A DNA stretch of 64,000 nt from Streptomyces sp. D2-8 (GCF_023184515.1 NZ_JAAHBP010000007.1:372001-436000), one strand, 5' to 3'. Shown: positions 8,995 through 17,938, numbered from the stretch's first letter. Notes: generated by a model from the letters alone, not told the origin. Translations and numbers: made by a program.

Positions 8995-9780
8995 ATGTCA
9001 CTGCTCGCGGGGAAGACGGTCGTCGTGTCGGGGGTCGGGGCCGGGCTCGGCCGGCAGGTCGCGGCGGCCGTCGTGCGGGACGGCGGGCGTGCCGTGCTCG
9101 GGGCCCGTACGGAGGCGAGCCTGGCGAAGGCGGCCGCCGAGCTCGACCCCGGCGGGGCGCGCACCGCGTACCGGGCCACGGACATCTGCGACGAGGCGCA
9201 GTGCGAGGCGCTGGCGGAGGTGGCACGGGAGCGGTTCGGCGGGATCGACGCCGTCGTGCATGTCGCCGCGCTCGACGGCTACTTCGGCGGGCTGGAGGAC
9301 GCCGACTTCGAGTCCTGGCGGTCCGTCGTGGACGTGAATCTGCTGGGCACGCTGCGGATGACCCGGGCCTGTCTTCCGTCGCTCAAACAGGGCGGCGGAT
9401 CCGTCGTGTTCGTCGGGACGCAGTCGGCGGTGGCGGCCCCGTCCCAGGTGCGGCAGGCGGCGTACGCGGCGTCGAAGGGGGCGCTGACGAGTGCGATGTA
9501 CTCGCTCGCGCGAGAGCTCGGGCCCCACCGGATCCGGGTCAACACCGTGCTGCCCGGCTGGATGTGGGGGCCACCGGTGCAGGCGTACGTGCGGTTCGCG
9601 GCCCGGTCGGAGGGCGTGTCGGAGGCGGCGGTGCTGGGCAGGCTGACGGACCGGATGGCGCTGCCGGAGCTGGCGACGGACCGGGACGTGGCGGACGCGG
9701 CGGTGTTCCTCGCGTCGGACCGGGCGCGGGCGATCACGGGGCAGTCGCTGCTGGTGAACGCGGGTGAGCTGATGCGCTGA
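8995..9780 (+). CDS. Short-chain dehydrogenase/reductase (SDR)
   Basis: 261 residues, ATG 8995 with GGGGAGG upstream. A classical SDR: N-terminal cofactor site VVSGVGAGLGRQVA (TGxxxGxG-like with Ser replacing Thr), a Ser in VGTQSAVAAPS, catalytic YAASK near residue 160, and the C-terminal ITGQSLLVNAGE segment. It should oxidise or reduce a hydroxyl/carbonyl with NAD(P). It is divergent from the EthD-like gene and shares its operator. Together they are the leftmost operon of the CTGACG regulon, about 26 kb from the next one. Confidence 0.88.
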   Translation: MSLLAGKTVVVSGVGAGLGRQVAAAVVRDGGRAVLGARTEASLAKAAAELDPGGARTAYRATDICDEAQCEALAEVARERFGGIDAVVHVAALDGYFGGLEDADFESWRSVVDVNLLGTLRMTRACLPSLKQGGGSVVFVGTQSAVAAPSQVRQAAYAASKGALTSAMYSLARELGPHRIRVNTVLPGWMWGPPVQAYVRFAARSEGVSEAAVLGRLTDRMALPELATDRDVADAAVFLASDRARAITGQSLLVNAGELMR

Positions 9781-9821
9781 AGGGGATCCGCAGCCACACC
9801 CTCCCGTTCATATACATAAAC

Positions 9822-9834
9822 TGAGGTCACCTCA
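9822..9834. promoter_or_regulatory. Palindrome upstream of the symporter gene
   Basis: TGAGGT-C-ACCTCA is a perfect 6-bp-arm palindrome in an unusually AT-rich stretch (9808-9860), about 110 bases before the symporter start. It is probably an operator; the regulator is unknown. Confidence 0.45.
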
Positions 9835-9942
9835 CCGAACTATTTTATGGTCTCTTGACCTTCCTCTTGCTTGCCGTGCGCACGTCACCGAACCCAGAGT
9901 TCACATGCCTGACCCTGGCGGCAGCACCGTGGAAGGGGATTC

Positions 9943-11517
9943 ATGAACGGGCTCGACTGGGCCGTGCTCATCGGCTACTTCGCCGTGATGGTCGCGATCG
10001 GCGTCTGGTCGCACAAACGCGTCGACAACGTCAGCGACTTCTTCACCGCCGGCGGCAAGATGCCGTGGTGGCTCTCCGGCATCTCGCACCACATGTCGGG
10101 CTACAGCGCGGTGATGTTCACCGGGTACGCGGGCATCGCCTACACCTACGGCGTCACGTCGTTCGTCACCTGGTCCTTCCCCATCGCCCTCGGCATCGCC
10201 ATCGGGTCGAAGCTGTTCGCCCCGCGCATCAACCGGCTCCGCTCCCGGCTCCATGTGGCCTCCCCGCTGGAGTACCTGAAGAACCGCTACGACCTGAAGA
10301 CGCAGCAGGCGCTGGCCTGGTCCGGCATGCTCCTGAAGATCGTGGACGTGGGCGCGAAGTGGGCGGCGATCGCCACACTGCTGTCCGTCTTCACGGGGAT
10401 CTCCCTCAACCAGGGCATCCTCATCACCGGCGGCATCACCGCGATCTACTGCACGATCGGCGGCCTCTGGGCGGACGCGCTGACCGAACTCGGCCAGTTC
10501 ATCATCCAGTTGCTGGCCGGCATCGCGATGTTCGCGGCGGTGTTCGTACGCCTCGACGACCACGGCGGCTTCTTCGGCGTCTGGGACTCACCCGAGCTCC
10601 AGGGCCACGAGAAACCGCTGGTCGGCCCGTACGGCACGGTGTTCCTGCTCGCGTTCCTCTTCATCAAGCTCTTCGAGTACAACGGCGGCATGCTCAACCA
10701 GGCCCAGCGCTACATGGCCACGCCGAACGCCAAGGAGGCCGAGCGCTCGGCCCGCCTCTCGGCGATCCTCTGGCTGGTCTGGCCCCTGGTCCTGTTCTTC
10801 CCCATGTGGATGTCCCCGCTGCTGGTCGAGTCGCAGAAGCCGGACGGCTCGGACTCCTACGCCCTGATGACCGAACAGCTGCTGCCGCACGGCCTGCTGG
10901 GCCTGGTCATCGTCGGCTTCTTCTCGCACACCATGGCCATGTGCTCCTCCGACGCCAACGCCATCGCGGCCGTGTTCACCCGGGACTGCGCGCCGGTGAT
11001 CTGGGCGAGGGCCCGGACCTGGAACCAGAGCCAGGGCCTGCGGGTCGCCCGTATCGCCACGGTCGTCTTCCTCGGTCTGTCCATGGCGGCGGCGACGCAG
11101 GTCAACTCCCCCGCGTTCAAGGACATCATCACGGTCGTCATCAAGTGGGTGGCCGGTCTGATGGGGCCGATGGCGATCCCGATGATGCTGGGTCTGCTGC
11201 GGGCCTTCCGCCGCTCCGGCCCCACGGCGGCGCTGGTCAGCTGGTCGATGGGCCTGCTCGCGTTCTGGCTCGTGAACTACCCGGTCAACTGGAACGTCGA
11301 GGGCGGGGTGCCCCTCCAGTACCAGGTGTCGATCCCGCTGGCGGTCTCCCTGGTCCTCTACATCCTCGTCGGCTACATCCGGCCGGAGGACACCCCGGAG
11401 CGGCTGGCGATCATCGAGCGGATCAACACGGACGGGGACGGGGCCGCCGCGGCTGCCGTACCCGCGCCGGCGGGCGGTGTCGAGGACACCGCCGTGCGCG
11501 CGACGGTGAAGGACTGA
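9943..11517 (+). CDS. Sodium:solute symporter (SSS family)
   Basis: 524 residues, ATG 9943 with AAGGGGAT upstream. About 13 hydrophobic segments. The N-terminal VLIGYFAVMVAIGVWSHKRV and the FFTAGGKMPWWLSGISHHMS segment are the SSS/NSS signature, where a soluble substrate is taken up with sodium. The substrate cannot be read from sequence; related proteins move sugars, carboxylates or nucleosides. A degenerate ADP-ribosylglycohydrolase gene follows on the other strand. A palindrome in the AT-rich leader suggests induction. A hairpin follows the stop codon. Confidence 0.9.
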   Translation: MNGLDWAVLIGYFAVMVAIGVWSHKRVDNVSDFFTAGGKMPWWLSGISHHMSGYSAVMFTGYAGIAYTYGVTSFVTWSFPIALGIAIGSKLFAPRINRLRSRLHVASPLEYLKNRYDLKTQQALAWSGMLLKIVDVGAKWAAIATLLSVFTGISLNQGILITGGITAIYCTIGGLWADALTELGQFIIQLLAGIAMFAAVFVRLDDHGGFFGVWDSPELQGHEKPLVGPYGTVFLLAFLFIKLFEYNGGMLNQAQRYMATPNAKEAERSARLSAILWLVWPLVLFFPMWMSPLLVESQKPDGSDSYALMTEQLLPHGLLGLVIVGFFSHTMAMCSSDANAIAAVFTRDCAPVIWARARTWNQSQGLRVARIATVVFLGLSMAAATQVNSPAFKDIITVVIKWVAGLMGPMAIPMMLGLLRAFRRSGPTAALVSWSMGLLAFWLVNYPVNWNVEGGVPLQYQVSIPLAVSLVLYILVGYIRPEDTPERLAIIERINTDGDGAAAAAVPAPAGGVEDTAVRATVKD

Positions 11518-11520
11518 CTG

Positions 11521-11550
11521 CCTCTCCCGCGAGCCGCGATGCGGGAGGGG
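11521..11550 (+). terminator. Hairpin terminator after the symporter gene
   Basis: CCTCTCCCGC (11521-11530) pairs with GCGGGAGGGG (11541-11550) with one mismatch and a 10-base loop, starting 4 bases after the stop codon. A weaker hairpin (TGCCCA 11660-11665 / TGGGCA 11677-11682) may terminate the facing gene. Confidence 0.7.
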
Positions 11551-11710
11551 GGGATGAACGGACGAGACCCGGTGGAGCAGCCACGGAGAGGTGATCCCCG
11601 CGTCGGGCCGTGTGGATCCTGTGGACCGAAGGTGACGGAACGACCACTGTACGGTGACGTGCCCATGCCATGGGAGTGGGCAATGGGAAGGGGCGCGGGG
11701 CCGGGGTGTC

Positions 11711-12829
11711 CTACGCGCCGCGCGGGTACCGGGCCAGCCAGCCCGGGGACGAGCCCGCCGGGCCGTGCAGGGCCGGGCCCTGGGTCATCTCCATGGCGAA
11801 GTCGTCGGCCAGTTCCAGGATCGTGGGGCGACCCTCCAGTTCGGCCAGCCACGCCGGGGGGAGGGCCGTCTCGCCGTGCAGGGCGCCGAGCAGACCGCCG
11901 GTCAGGGCGCCGGTGGCGGCGGACGGGCCGTCGTGATTGACGGCGAGGCACAGGCCGTGGCGGACGTCGGCGGCGACCAGCGCGCAGTACACGGCCGCGG
12001 CGACGACCCCCTCCGCCGTGCCCGCCCCGCTCAGCTCGGCGACCCGCTCGGGCCCGGGCATGCCCTGCCGCACGGCGCCCAGCGCCTGCTGCAGCGCCTC
12101 CGCCACGGGCTGGTGCCCGGGGCGGGCGGCGAGCAGGGCGAAGGCCCGCTGCACCGCACCGTCGACGCTCTCGCCGAGGGCCAGCGCATGCACGATCACG
12201 GCGTAGGCGCCCGCCGCGAGGCAGGCCGTGGGATGGCCGTGGGTCTGCGCCGCGCACTCCACCGCGAGCTGGGCGACGAGCTGCGGCTCCCACCCGACGA
12301 GGAGCCCGAACGGCGCGGACCGGGCGGCGGCCTCGGGCCCGGCCTCGCCCAGGTTCTTGGGCGCGTCCGGGGTCCCCATGGTCTCGTCGCCGAGCCCGAG
12401 GAGCAGCGCGCGGCTGGGATCGCGGCGCGCGTACAGCCACTCCTCCCGCGCGAGCCAGCCGTCTTCCTTGCGGCGCTCGTCGGGTCCCCAGTCCCGCTGG
12501 GTGGCGGCCCAGCGCAGGTACGCCCGGTGCAGGTCGGTCGGCGGGTGCCAGGCGCCGGTGTCCCGCCGCACCTGGGCCCTGATCAGCCCGTCCACGGAGA
12601 ACAGGGTCAGCTGCGTGAGGTGCGTGACGGCGCCGCGCCGGCCGTAGGCGGGGGCGAGGTCCAGCAGCCCCTCGGCCCCGTACGCCTCCCGGATCGCGTC
12701 GATCCCCAGCCCGTCCACCGGCGCCCCCAGCGCGTCCCCGACGGCCACGCCGAGCAGCGTCCCGCGCACCCGGCTGCGGAAGTCCTGCTGCTCCGTACGG
12801 CCCCAGACGGCGCCGGCAGTCGCACCCAC
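11711..12829 (-). CDS. ADP-ribosylglycohydrolase-family protein, probably metal-site deficient
   Basis: 372 residues from GTG 12829 with GGGGAGG five bases upstream. The N-terminal GTLLGVAVGDALGAPVDG is the DraG/ARH signature. The usual TDDT metal-binding motif reads THLT, and the C-terminal GGDxDTxG motif reads NHDGPSAATGALTGGLLGA, so most Asp ligands for the two Mg ions are missing. An active hydrolase would remove ADP-ribose from proteins or nucleic acids. This copy may bind ADP-ribose-like ligands without hydrolysing them. It faces the symporter gene and is downstream of the amidohydrolase operon. Confidence 0.8.
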   Translation of the reverse strand: MGATAGAVWGRTEQQDFRSRVRGTLLGVAVGDALGAPVDGLGIDAIREAYGAEGLLDLAPAYGRRGAVTHLTQLTLFSVDGLIRAQVRRDTGAWHPPTDLHRAYLRWAATQRDWGPDERRKEDGWLAREEWLYARRDPSRALLLGLGDETMGTPDAPKNLGEAGPEAAARSAPFGLLVGWEPQLVAQLAVECAAQTHGHPTACLAAGAYAVIVHALALGESVDGAVQRAFALLAARPGHQPVAEALQQALGAVRQGMPGPERVAELSGAGTAEGVVAAAVYCALVAADVRHGLCLAVNHDGPSAATGALTGGLLGALHGETALPPAWLAELEGRPTILELADDFAMEMTQGPALHGPAGSSPGWLARYPRGA

Positions 12830-13036
12830 CTAGACCTCCCCTGGGCACCGTCCATACGTACGACAGCGAGCACTGTAATCGAACGGGAACGGCGGGTTCA
12901 GGGGCGGAACGGTGCGGGGGTGCGGTCGGGAGGTCCCGGTCGGCGGCCTCAGGTCCGCGGCCAGGTGATCCCCGCGGCTCGCAGCATCTCGCCGTACTTC
13001 CCGTGGCGGCGCCGGGCGATGAAGTGCGCGAGCAGC

Positions 13037-13942
13037 TCACAAGGCGAACAGACCGGCCGCGTTGTCGTGGCACACGGCCCGGAGCCAGTCCTCGCCGAGG
13101 CCCAGACGTTCCAGGGCGTGGAGCTGGTGCAGGTAGGGGTAGGGGATGTTGGGGAAGTCGGAGCCGAGGAGGATGCGGTCGCCGAGCGCGGCGAACCGGG
13201 GCAGGGCCCGGCGCGGGAACGGCATGAAGCCCTCGGTGAAGTCGGTGAACGCCATCGTCGTGTCCAGCCGCACCTCGTGGTACCGCTCGGCGAGGTCGAG
13301 GAACTCCTCCCACTCGGGCATGCCCATGTGCGCGACGATCAGCCGCAGCCTCGGGTGCCGCGCCAGCAGCCGCGCGACGGGCTCGGGGCCGGTGTGCTTG
13401 CCGGGCGCGGGTCCGGAGCCGCAGTGCATCACCACGGGTATCCCGGCCTCGGCCAGCACTCCCCACGCCTGCTCGAGACGCTCGTCGGCCGGATCGTACG
13501 CTCCCACCTGCACATGAGCCTTGAACACGCGCGCCCCCGCTTCGACGGCCTCACGGACGTACGTACCGGTGTCCGGCTCGGGGTAGAGGGTGGCGGTGTG
13601 CAGGCAGTCGGGGGTGCGGCGGGCGAAGTCGGCCGCCCATCCGTTCAGCCACCTGGCCATGCCCGGTTTGTGGGGGTAAAGCATCGCGGTGAAGGCCCGG
13701 ACGCCGAAGTCCCGCAGCAGGGCCGCTCTCTCGGCCTCCTGCTTCCGGTACGTGATCGGCCACTGCAGCCCGCCGATCAGTGGCCCGTTGGTGTCGAAGT
13801 AGTCCCAGACCTTGTGCAGGACCCGTTCGGGCATGAAGTGGGTGTGGACGTCGATCAGCCCGGGAAGACCGAGCCGGCCCCAGAACCGCCGAACCTCACC
13901 GGCCTCCTCAGGCCGGGCGGTTGCCCTACGGTGCTCGCTCAT
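13037..13942 (-). CDS. TIM-barrel amidohydrolase
   Basis: 301 residues from ATG 13942, chosen because GGAG sits six bases upstream; a GTG at 13957 would overlap the previous stop. Metal-binding features of the amidohydrolase_2 family are present: DVHTHF near residue 25, Lys/His in VFKAHVQ, VMHCGSG, IVAHMG, and LLGSDFPN near the C-terminus. It should hydrolyse or decarboxylate a small cyclic or carboxylated substrate. It is the third gene of an operon with the ATPase and the 203-residue membrane protein, and its transcript runs toward the ADP-ribosylglycohydrolase gene. No CTGACG operator is nearby. Confidence 0.85.
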   Translation of the reverse strand: MSEHRRATARPEEAGEVRRFWGRLGLPGLIDVHTHFMPERVLHKVWDYFDTNGPLIGGLQWPITYRKQEAERAALLRDFGVRAFTAMLYPHKPGMARWLNGWAADFARRTPDCLHTATLYPEPDTGTYVREAVEAGARVFKAHVQVGAYDPADERLEQAWGVLAEAGIPVVMHCGSGPAPGKHTGPEPVARLLARHPRLRLIVAHMGMPEWEEFLDLAERYHEVRLDTTMAFTDFTEGFMPFPRRALPRFAALGDRILLGSDFPNIPYPYLHQLHALERLGLGEDWLRAVCHDNAAGLFAL

Positions 13943-13953
13943 GCCGATCTCCG

Positions 13954-14565
13954 TCACGGGGTGCGATCCGGCTCCCCGAAGTCGCGGAGCAGGGCGGTGG
14001 AGTCACCGTAGTAGGAGGGTGTCTCCGCCGCGTGATCGGCTCCGGAGTCCTCCGTCACGCCCAGATCCCGGCGCATCGCCTCCCGCATGCCGGCGATCAG
14101 CGGCCAGACGCCGTGCTGCGCCTCGGCCGCCGACCGCAGCGTCTCGCCGGGCCGGGGGTTTTCCTGCTCCAGGCGCTTGACCTGTCCGTAGACCCGGTTC
14201 AGGGCGCCGTTCACCTCCCGGGCCGGGGCGACCACACCATCCGGCGCGATCATCAGCGCCTCGGACCAGCGGTCGCGGTACGTGTCCTTCGCGGTTTCCA
14301 GGGCCTGGATGTCCTCGTCACCGGGCGTACGGTCGCGCATGACGTACAGATGCCGGCTGAGCGCCGTACAGAACTGCCGTGCATCGCGATGCAGCCCCGA
14401 ATAGCAGCTCCGCCGCAACTCACGGCTCTCCCGCGCCTCCTGAAGCGCCTGCGCCATCTCCAGCTCACGCCGCTTGGCCTTCTCGGCCCCGCGCTGCGTG
14501 AGCAGAGCACCCCCGAGCGTCCCCGCCACACCGGCCACGGCAATCAAGACCGCCCCCACGTCCAT
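13954..14565 (-). CDS. Uncharacterised membrane-anchored protein
   Basis: 203 residues. One N-terminal hydrophobic helix (AVLIAVAGVAGTLGGALL) is followed by a basic, Ala/Glu/Arg-rich predicted coiled coil (residues 25-60) and a helical soluble domain. No known motif was recognised. Proteins of this type, with a short helix and TQRGAEKAKR, are common hypotheticals in Streptomyces. It begins 9 bases after the ATPase stop and ends 12 bases before the amidohydrolase start, so the three are probably one transcript. Confidence 0.7.
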   Translation of the reverse strand: MDVGAVLIAVAGVAGTLGGALLTQRGAEKAKRRELEMAQALQEARESRELRRSCYSGLHRDARQFCTALSRHLYVMRDRTPGDEDIQALETAKDTYRDRWSEALMIAPDGVVAPAREVNGALNRVYGQVKRLEQENPRPGETLRSAAEAQHGVWPLIAGMREAMRRDLGVTEDSGADHAAETPSYYGDSTALLRDFGEPDRTP

Positions 14566-14574
14566 CGGATCACC

Positions 14575-15024
14575 CTAGACCGCGGGGCCCGACAAGTCCT
14601 GTCGCCCCAGGGCTAGTTCGGCCCACACCGTCTTGCCGTGGGCCGGCGTCTCCACCACACCCCAGCGGTGCGCGTACGCCGAGACGATCCGCAGCCCTCG
14701 CCCGCCCTCCGCGTTGTCCGCGACCGGCACCGACAACCGCGGGACGCGATCGCCCCGGGCGTCGGTGACCTCGATACGGAGCGTGCGGTCGGCGTGCAGC
14801 TTCAGGGCCAGCCGGAAATCCCTGCCCTGGACGCGACCATGCAGCACCGCGTTCGAGGCGAGCTCGGCCACCACCTGCGCGGCGGCGTCGTACGACTCGC
14901 CCCACTCGTCGAGCCGGCGTTCGGTGAGCAGCCGGGCCAGTCGAGCACCTCTTCGAGTGGCGGACAGCTGGATCGTGAAGTGACGTACGGGGGTGGTGAT
15001 TTCGGCTAGGGATTCCTGACTCAT
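14575..15024 (-). CDS. Anti-sigma-type ATP-binding protein (HATPase_c_2)
   Basis: 149 residues. The GHKL N-box VVAELASNAVLHG, the G1-box VTDARGD and the G2-box EGGRGLRIVSAYAHRWG are all clear, without phospho-acceptor or transmembrane domains. This is the RsbW-like kinase fold that Streptomyces uses in many regulatory groups. It is divergent from an HTH-DUF5753/DUF397 pair, an arrangement known from WhiJ-type loci, where the ATPase is thought to work with the HTH protein. The target is not identifiable. Confidence 0.88.
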   Translation of the reverse strand: MSQESLAEITTPVRHFTIQLSATRRGARLARLLTERRLDEWGESYDAAAQVVAELASNAVLHGRVQGRDFRLALKLHADRTLRIEVTDARGDRVPRLSVPVADNAEGGRGLRIVSAYAHRWGVVETPAHGKTVWAELALGRQDLSGPAV

Positions 15025-15137
15025 GTCACCCAGCGTGGTCGCCCGTCCCTACTCTGAACAGCAACGACCTCGGTACGGAGCGTGACTGTCCGGACGCGCG
15101 GCGAGGTCGTACGGCTCGTACGTCAGGAGGGGAAGGC

Positions 15138-15950
15138 GTGGAGGACGAGGAAGCGGCGGCCGTGCTCAGGACGGTCGGACGGCAGATCAAGATGTGGCGC
15201 GAGGCCGCGGGTTGGAAACAGGCGGAGTTGGGCTCGGCCATCGGGTACGGGGAGGAGATGGTGTCGTCCGTGGAGCGGGCGCGCCGGATTCCCAAGCCGG
15301 ACTTTCTCGACAAGGCGGATGAGGTACTCGGCGCGGGCGGCAAGATCGCCGCGATGAAGGAGGACGTGGAGAGGGCTCGGTATCCGAAAACCGTCCGGGA
15401 CCTGACCAAGCTGGAGGACCAAGCGGTCGAACTCGGCGCCTACGCCGCCCTGCACATCCACGGGCTGTTGCAGACGCCCGAGTACGCCCAGGCGTTGTAC
15501 GCGATGCGGCGGCCGGCCTACACCGAGGACGAGATCGAGCGCCACGTGGCCGCGCGCATGGCACGGAAGGAGGTCTTCGATCGGGTGCCCCGCCCCCTGG
15601 TCACCTTTGTCCAGGAAGAGATGACACTGCGGCGGCCCCTCGGGGGCAAAATGGTGCTGCGCCGTCAGCTCGAACACCTGTTGGAGGTAGCCGAGTTGCG
15701 TCACGTGGAGATCCAGGTGATGCCGATGAGCAGGGAGGACCACGCGGCCGTGATGGGCTCGTTCCGGCTGCTGAAGCTCCAGGACGGCAAGGCACTCGGC
15801 CACACGGAAAGCCAGCTGTACGACCGGGTGATCAGTGATCCGAAAGAGGTCCAGATCCTCGATATGCGCTATGGCATGATCCGGGCGCAGGCCCTCTCGC
15901 CCCGTGATTCGCTCACCTTCATCGAGAAAGTGCTGGGAGAAGAGACATGA
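15138..15950 (+). CDS. HTH (XRE) DUF5753 regulator, second copy
   Basis: 270 residues from GTG 15138, after AGGAGGGGAAGG. The XRE domain covers residues 10-70 (KQAELGSAIGYGEEMVSSVE); a DUF5753 domain follows (HIHGLLQTPEYAQALYAM, HVEIQVMPMSRED). It is a paralogue of scr1 at 1275-2132, but with a different recognition helix. Its stop overlaps the start of a DUF397 gene by four bases (ATGA), so the two are translationally coupled, unlike the separated scr1/scr2 pair. Confidence 0.9.
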   Translation: MEDEEAAAVLRTVGRQIKMWREAAGWKQAELGSAIGYGEEMVSSVERARRIPKPDFLDKADEVLGAGGKIAAMKEDVERARYPKTVRDLTKLEDQAVELGAYAALHIHGLLQTPEYAQALYAMRRPAYTEDEIERHVAARMARKEVFDRVPRPLVTFVQEEMTLRRPLGGKMVLRRQLEHLLEVAELRHVEIQVMPMSREDHAAVMGSFRLLKLQDGKALGHTESQLYDRVISDPKEVQILDMRYGMIRAQALSPRDSLTFIEKVLGEET

Positions 15951-16132
15951 CGCCCACCCCGCTGACATGGATCAAGAGCAGCTACAGCGGCAACGACGGA
16001 CCGGACTGCGTCGAGATCGCGATAGCGCACCCCACCATCCACATCCGCGACTCCAAGGACAAGGACGGCGCCCGGCTGGCCTTCACCGCTGAAGTCTGGG
16101 CCGATTTCCTGGAGTTGGCGGCAGGGCGCTGA
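15947..16132 (+). CDS. DUF397 small protein, partner of the preceding HTH protein
   Basis: 61 residues with WIKSSYSGNDGPDCVEIA and a DSKDKDGARLAFTAEVW segment, standard for DUF397. The start codon overlaps the stop of the HTH-DUF5753 gene. The pair plus the divergent ATPase form a WhiJ-like three-gene unit. Confidence 0.9.
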   Translation: MTPTPLTWIKSSYSGNDGPDCVEIAIAHPTIHIRDSKDKDGARLAFTAEVWADFLELAAGR

Positions 16133-16177
16133 CGGGCGGGGTACACCGGACGGCCGTGCGCGGGGAGAATGATCGGC

Positions 16178-16687
16178 ATGGCCACCTCCACATCACGCGG
16201 CACGTTGTCGCTCGCCGCCACCCTGCTCACCGCGACCATCGCCCTCTACATGGCGCTCGTCGCGTTCGGGAACATCACCGACTTCGGGACCAACCAGCAG
16301 TTCGTCCGGCATGTGTTGGCGATGGACACCACGTTCAAGGACGAGGACCTGATGTGGCGGGCCGTCACGAGTCAGGGGCTGCAGGACGCCGCCTACGTCG
16401 GGATCATCGTCTGGGAGACCGTCGCCGCGCTGGTCCTCATATACGGGAGCTGGCTGTGGGCCAGACGCGATGACCTGCGCGCCCGGCGGATGTCCACGTA
16501 CGGGCTGCTGATGGTGATGCTGCTGTTCGGGGCCGGGTTCATCGCGATCGGCGGTGAGTGGTTCTCCATGTGGCAGTCGAAGAGCTGGAACGGGCTGGAC
16601 GCGGCGACCCGCATCTTCCTGTTCAGCGGGGTCGTACTGATCGTCAACCAGCTGTCGTCCCCGCGGGCCCAGACACCCGCCTCCTGA
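16178..16687 (+). CDS. DUF2165 family membrane protein
   Basis: 169 residues from ATG 16178; GGGGAGA lies ten bases upstream, while the ATG at 16169 is too close to it. Four hydrophobic helices, with the characteristic ALYMALVAFGNITDFGTNQQFV loop after the first helix in two pieces and FVRHVLAMDTTF. The function of the family is unknown. It faces the GNAT/TetR operon and stands alone. Confidence 0.8.
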   Translation: MATSTSRGTLSLAATLLTATIALYMALVAFGNITDFGTNQQFVRHVLAMDTTFKDEDLMWRAVTSQGLQDAAYVGIIVWETVAALVLIYGSWLWARRDDLRARRMSTYGLLMVMLLFGAGFIAIGGEWFSMWQSKSWNGLDAATRIFLFSGVVLIVNQLSSPRAQTPAS

Positions 16688-16705
16688 GCGCTGCCGCTGC
16701 CGGGT

Positions 16706-17272
16706 TCATTCGCACTGCATCGGACTGGCAGGCTTCGTCTGGATCTCGGAGATGTAGATCCAGTCGAAGCCGTCATATCCCTCGGTGTCGAGATGCCGTG
16801 CTCGGCTGAGCCCGGCGCGTATCGCCACGCGCTGGGAAGCAACGTTGGCCGGTCGAACGCGGGCGATCAGCGGGAGTTCGGGCAGGTGACGGGATGCCCA
16901 GGTGGCAACCGCGCCTGCGGCTTCACCGGCGAAGCCTTGACCCCAGGCTGAGGTGGCGAATCGGTAGAAGAGGTTCAGGACCGGGGTCCCGTGCAGTTCC
17001 ATGGGCTTGATGCCGCAGAATCCGAGCTGCTGAGCGGAGCCGTGGTGCCGGACGACCCAGTATCCATATCCGTACTGCTGCCACTGGTCGTCCCAACGCT
17101 GGTAGAGCGCCTCTGCTTCCTCGAACCGGGCGAGCGCATCGGACGGGTTGTGGGCACAGGTCTCAGGGTCACGGTGGACGGCGAAGATCGCGTCGACATC
17201 GGTCGCGGTCGGGCGTCTGAGCGACAGCCGGGCGGTCTTCAGCTCCACGGCCGCTGGGCTCCGGTCACTCAT
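16706..17272 (-). CDS. GNAT-family N-acetyltransferase
   Basis: 188 residues. It starts with LKTARLSLRRPTATDVDAIF, the RimJ/RimL-type beginning, and contains SAWGQGFAGEAAGAVATWA, the acetyl-CoA binding loop, then ANVASQRVAIRAGL. It should acetylate an amine of a small molecule or protein. Its ATG overlaps the TetR stop codon (17269-17272), so the TetR regulator and the enzyme are co-translated. Confidence 0.88.
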   Translation of the reverse strand: MSDRSPAAVELKTARLSLRRPTATDVDAIFAVHRDPETCAHNPSDALARFEEAEALYQRWDDQWQQYGYGYWVVRHHGSAQQLGFCGIKPMELHGTPVLNLFYRFATSAWGQGFAGEAAGAVATWASRHLPELPLIARVRPANVASQRVAIRAGLSRARHLDTEGYDGFDWIYISEIQTKPASPMQCE

Positions 17273-17889
17273 GTCGAGACCGCCTCACCGGTGCGGAAGA
17301 TCCGGTTCAGGTGGTGGCCCAGGACCGTGGTCGCGGACTCCGGGCTGCGCTGGCCGACGAGGATGCCGGTGCCGAGTCCCGCGGACATGGCGAGCAGGCC
17401 GGCTGCCTCCAACCGTGCGTCCACACCGGGCTCGAGCAGTGCCGCTTCCTGCGCCTGCCGGAGGAGTTCGGTCAGGGCGTCTTCGGCGGCATCAGGGTTC
17501 CTGATGAAGGGCTGGGCTGCGAGCGCCGGGTCGTTCACGGCCAGAACCGCGTAGGAAGTGTAGAGGTGGTGGAAGGTGCGGCTCTCGTCGTCCGTCGGCA
17601 GCGCCGCCATCAGCAGCGCCTCGACCACAGCGCGCGGACCCGGGCTGTCCCCGGCGGCCCGTACCCGGGCGGAGACCCGCTCCCCGAATCTCTCCGCCAG
17701 CAGCTCGAGCCCGAAGAACAGCAACTTTTCCTTGGTCTGGAAGTAGTACTGCACCAGCCGCAGTGATACGCCCGCCTCCGCCGCCACATCGCGCATCCCG
17801 ACGGCATGCAGCCCGCGTCGGCCGGCGACCCGGACGAGGGCCTCGGCGATCTCGGTGCGCCGTTCTGCGTGGTCAACGCGCTTGGGCAT
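17269..17889 (-). CDS. TetR-family repressor
   Basis: 206 residues. The N-terminal HTH (RRTEIAEALVRVAGRRG, MRDVAAEAGVSLRLVQYYF) is typical; the C-terminal ligand domain is of the TetR_C type with GTGILVGQRSPESA. It is divergent from an alpha/beta hydrolase gene across a 16-bp perfect palindrome, its likely operator, and upstream of the GNAT gene. An inducible resistance or modification function for the three genes is plausible. Confidence 0.9.
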   Translation of the reverse strand: MPKRVDHAERRTEIAEALVRVAGRRGLHAVGMRDVAAEAGVSLRLVQYYFQTKEKLLFFGLELLAERFGERVSARVRAAGDSPGPRAVVEALLMAALPTDDESRTFHHLYTSYAVLAVNDPALAAQPFIRNPDAAEDALTELLRQAQEAALLEPGVDARLEAAGLLAMSAGLGTGILVGQRSPESATTVLGHHLNRIFRTGEAVST

Positions 17890-17938
17890 CGGCCGGTTCT
17901 CCGCTCGTCGTTCCTGCTACGGCCCCCACAGGCTTTCA

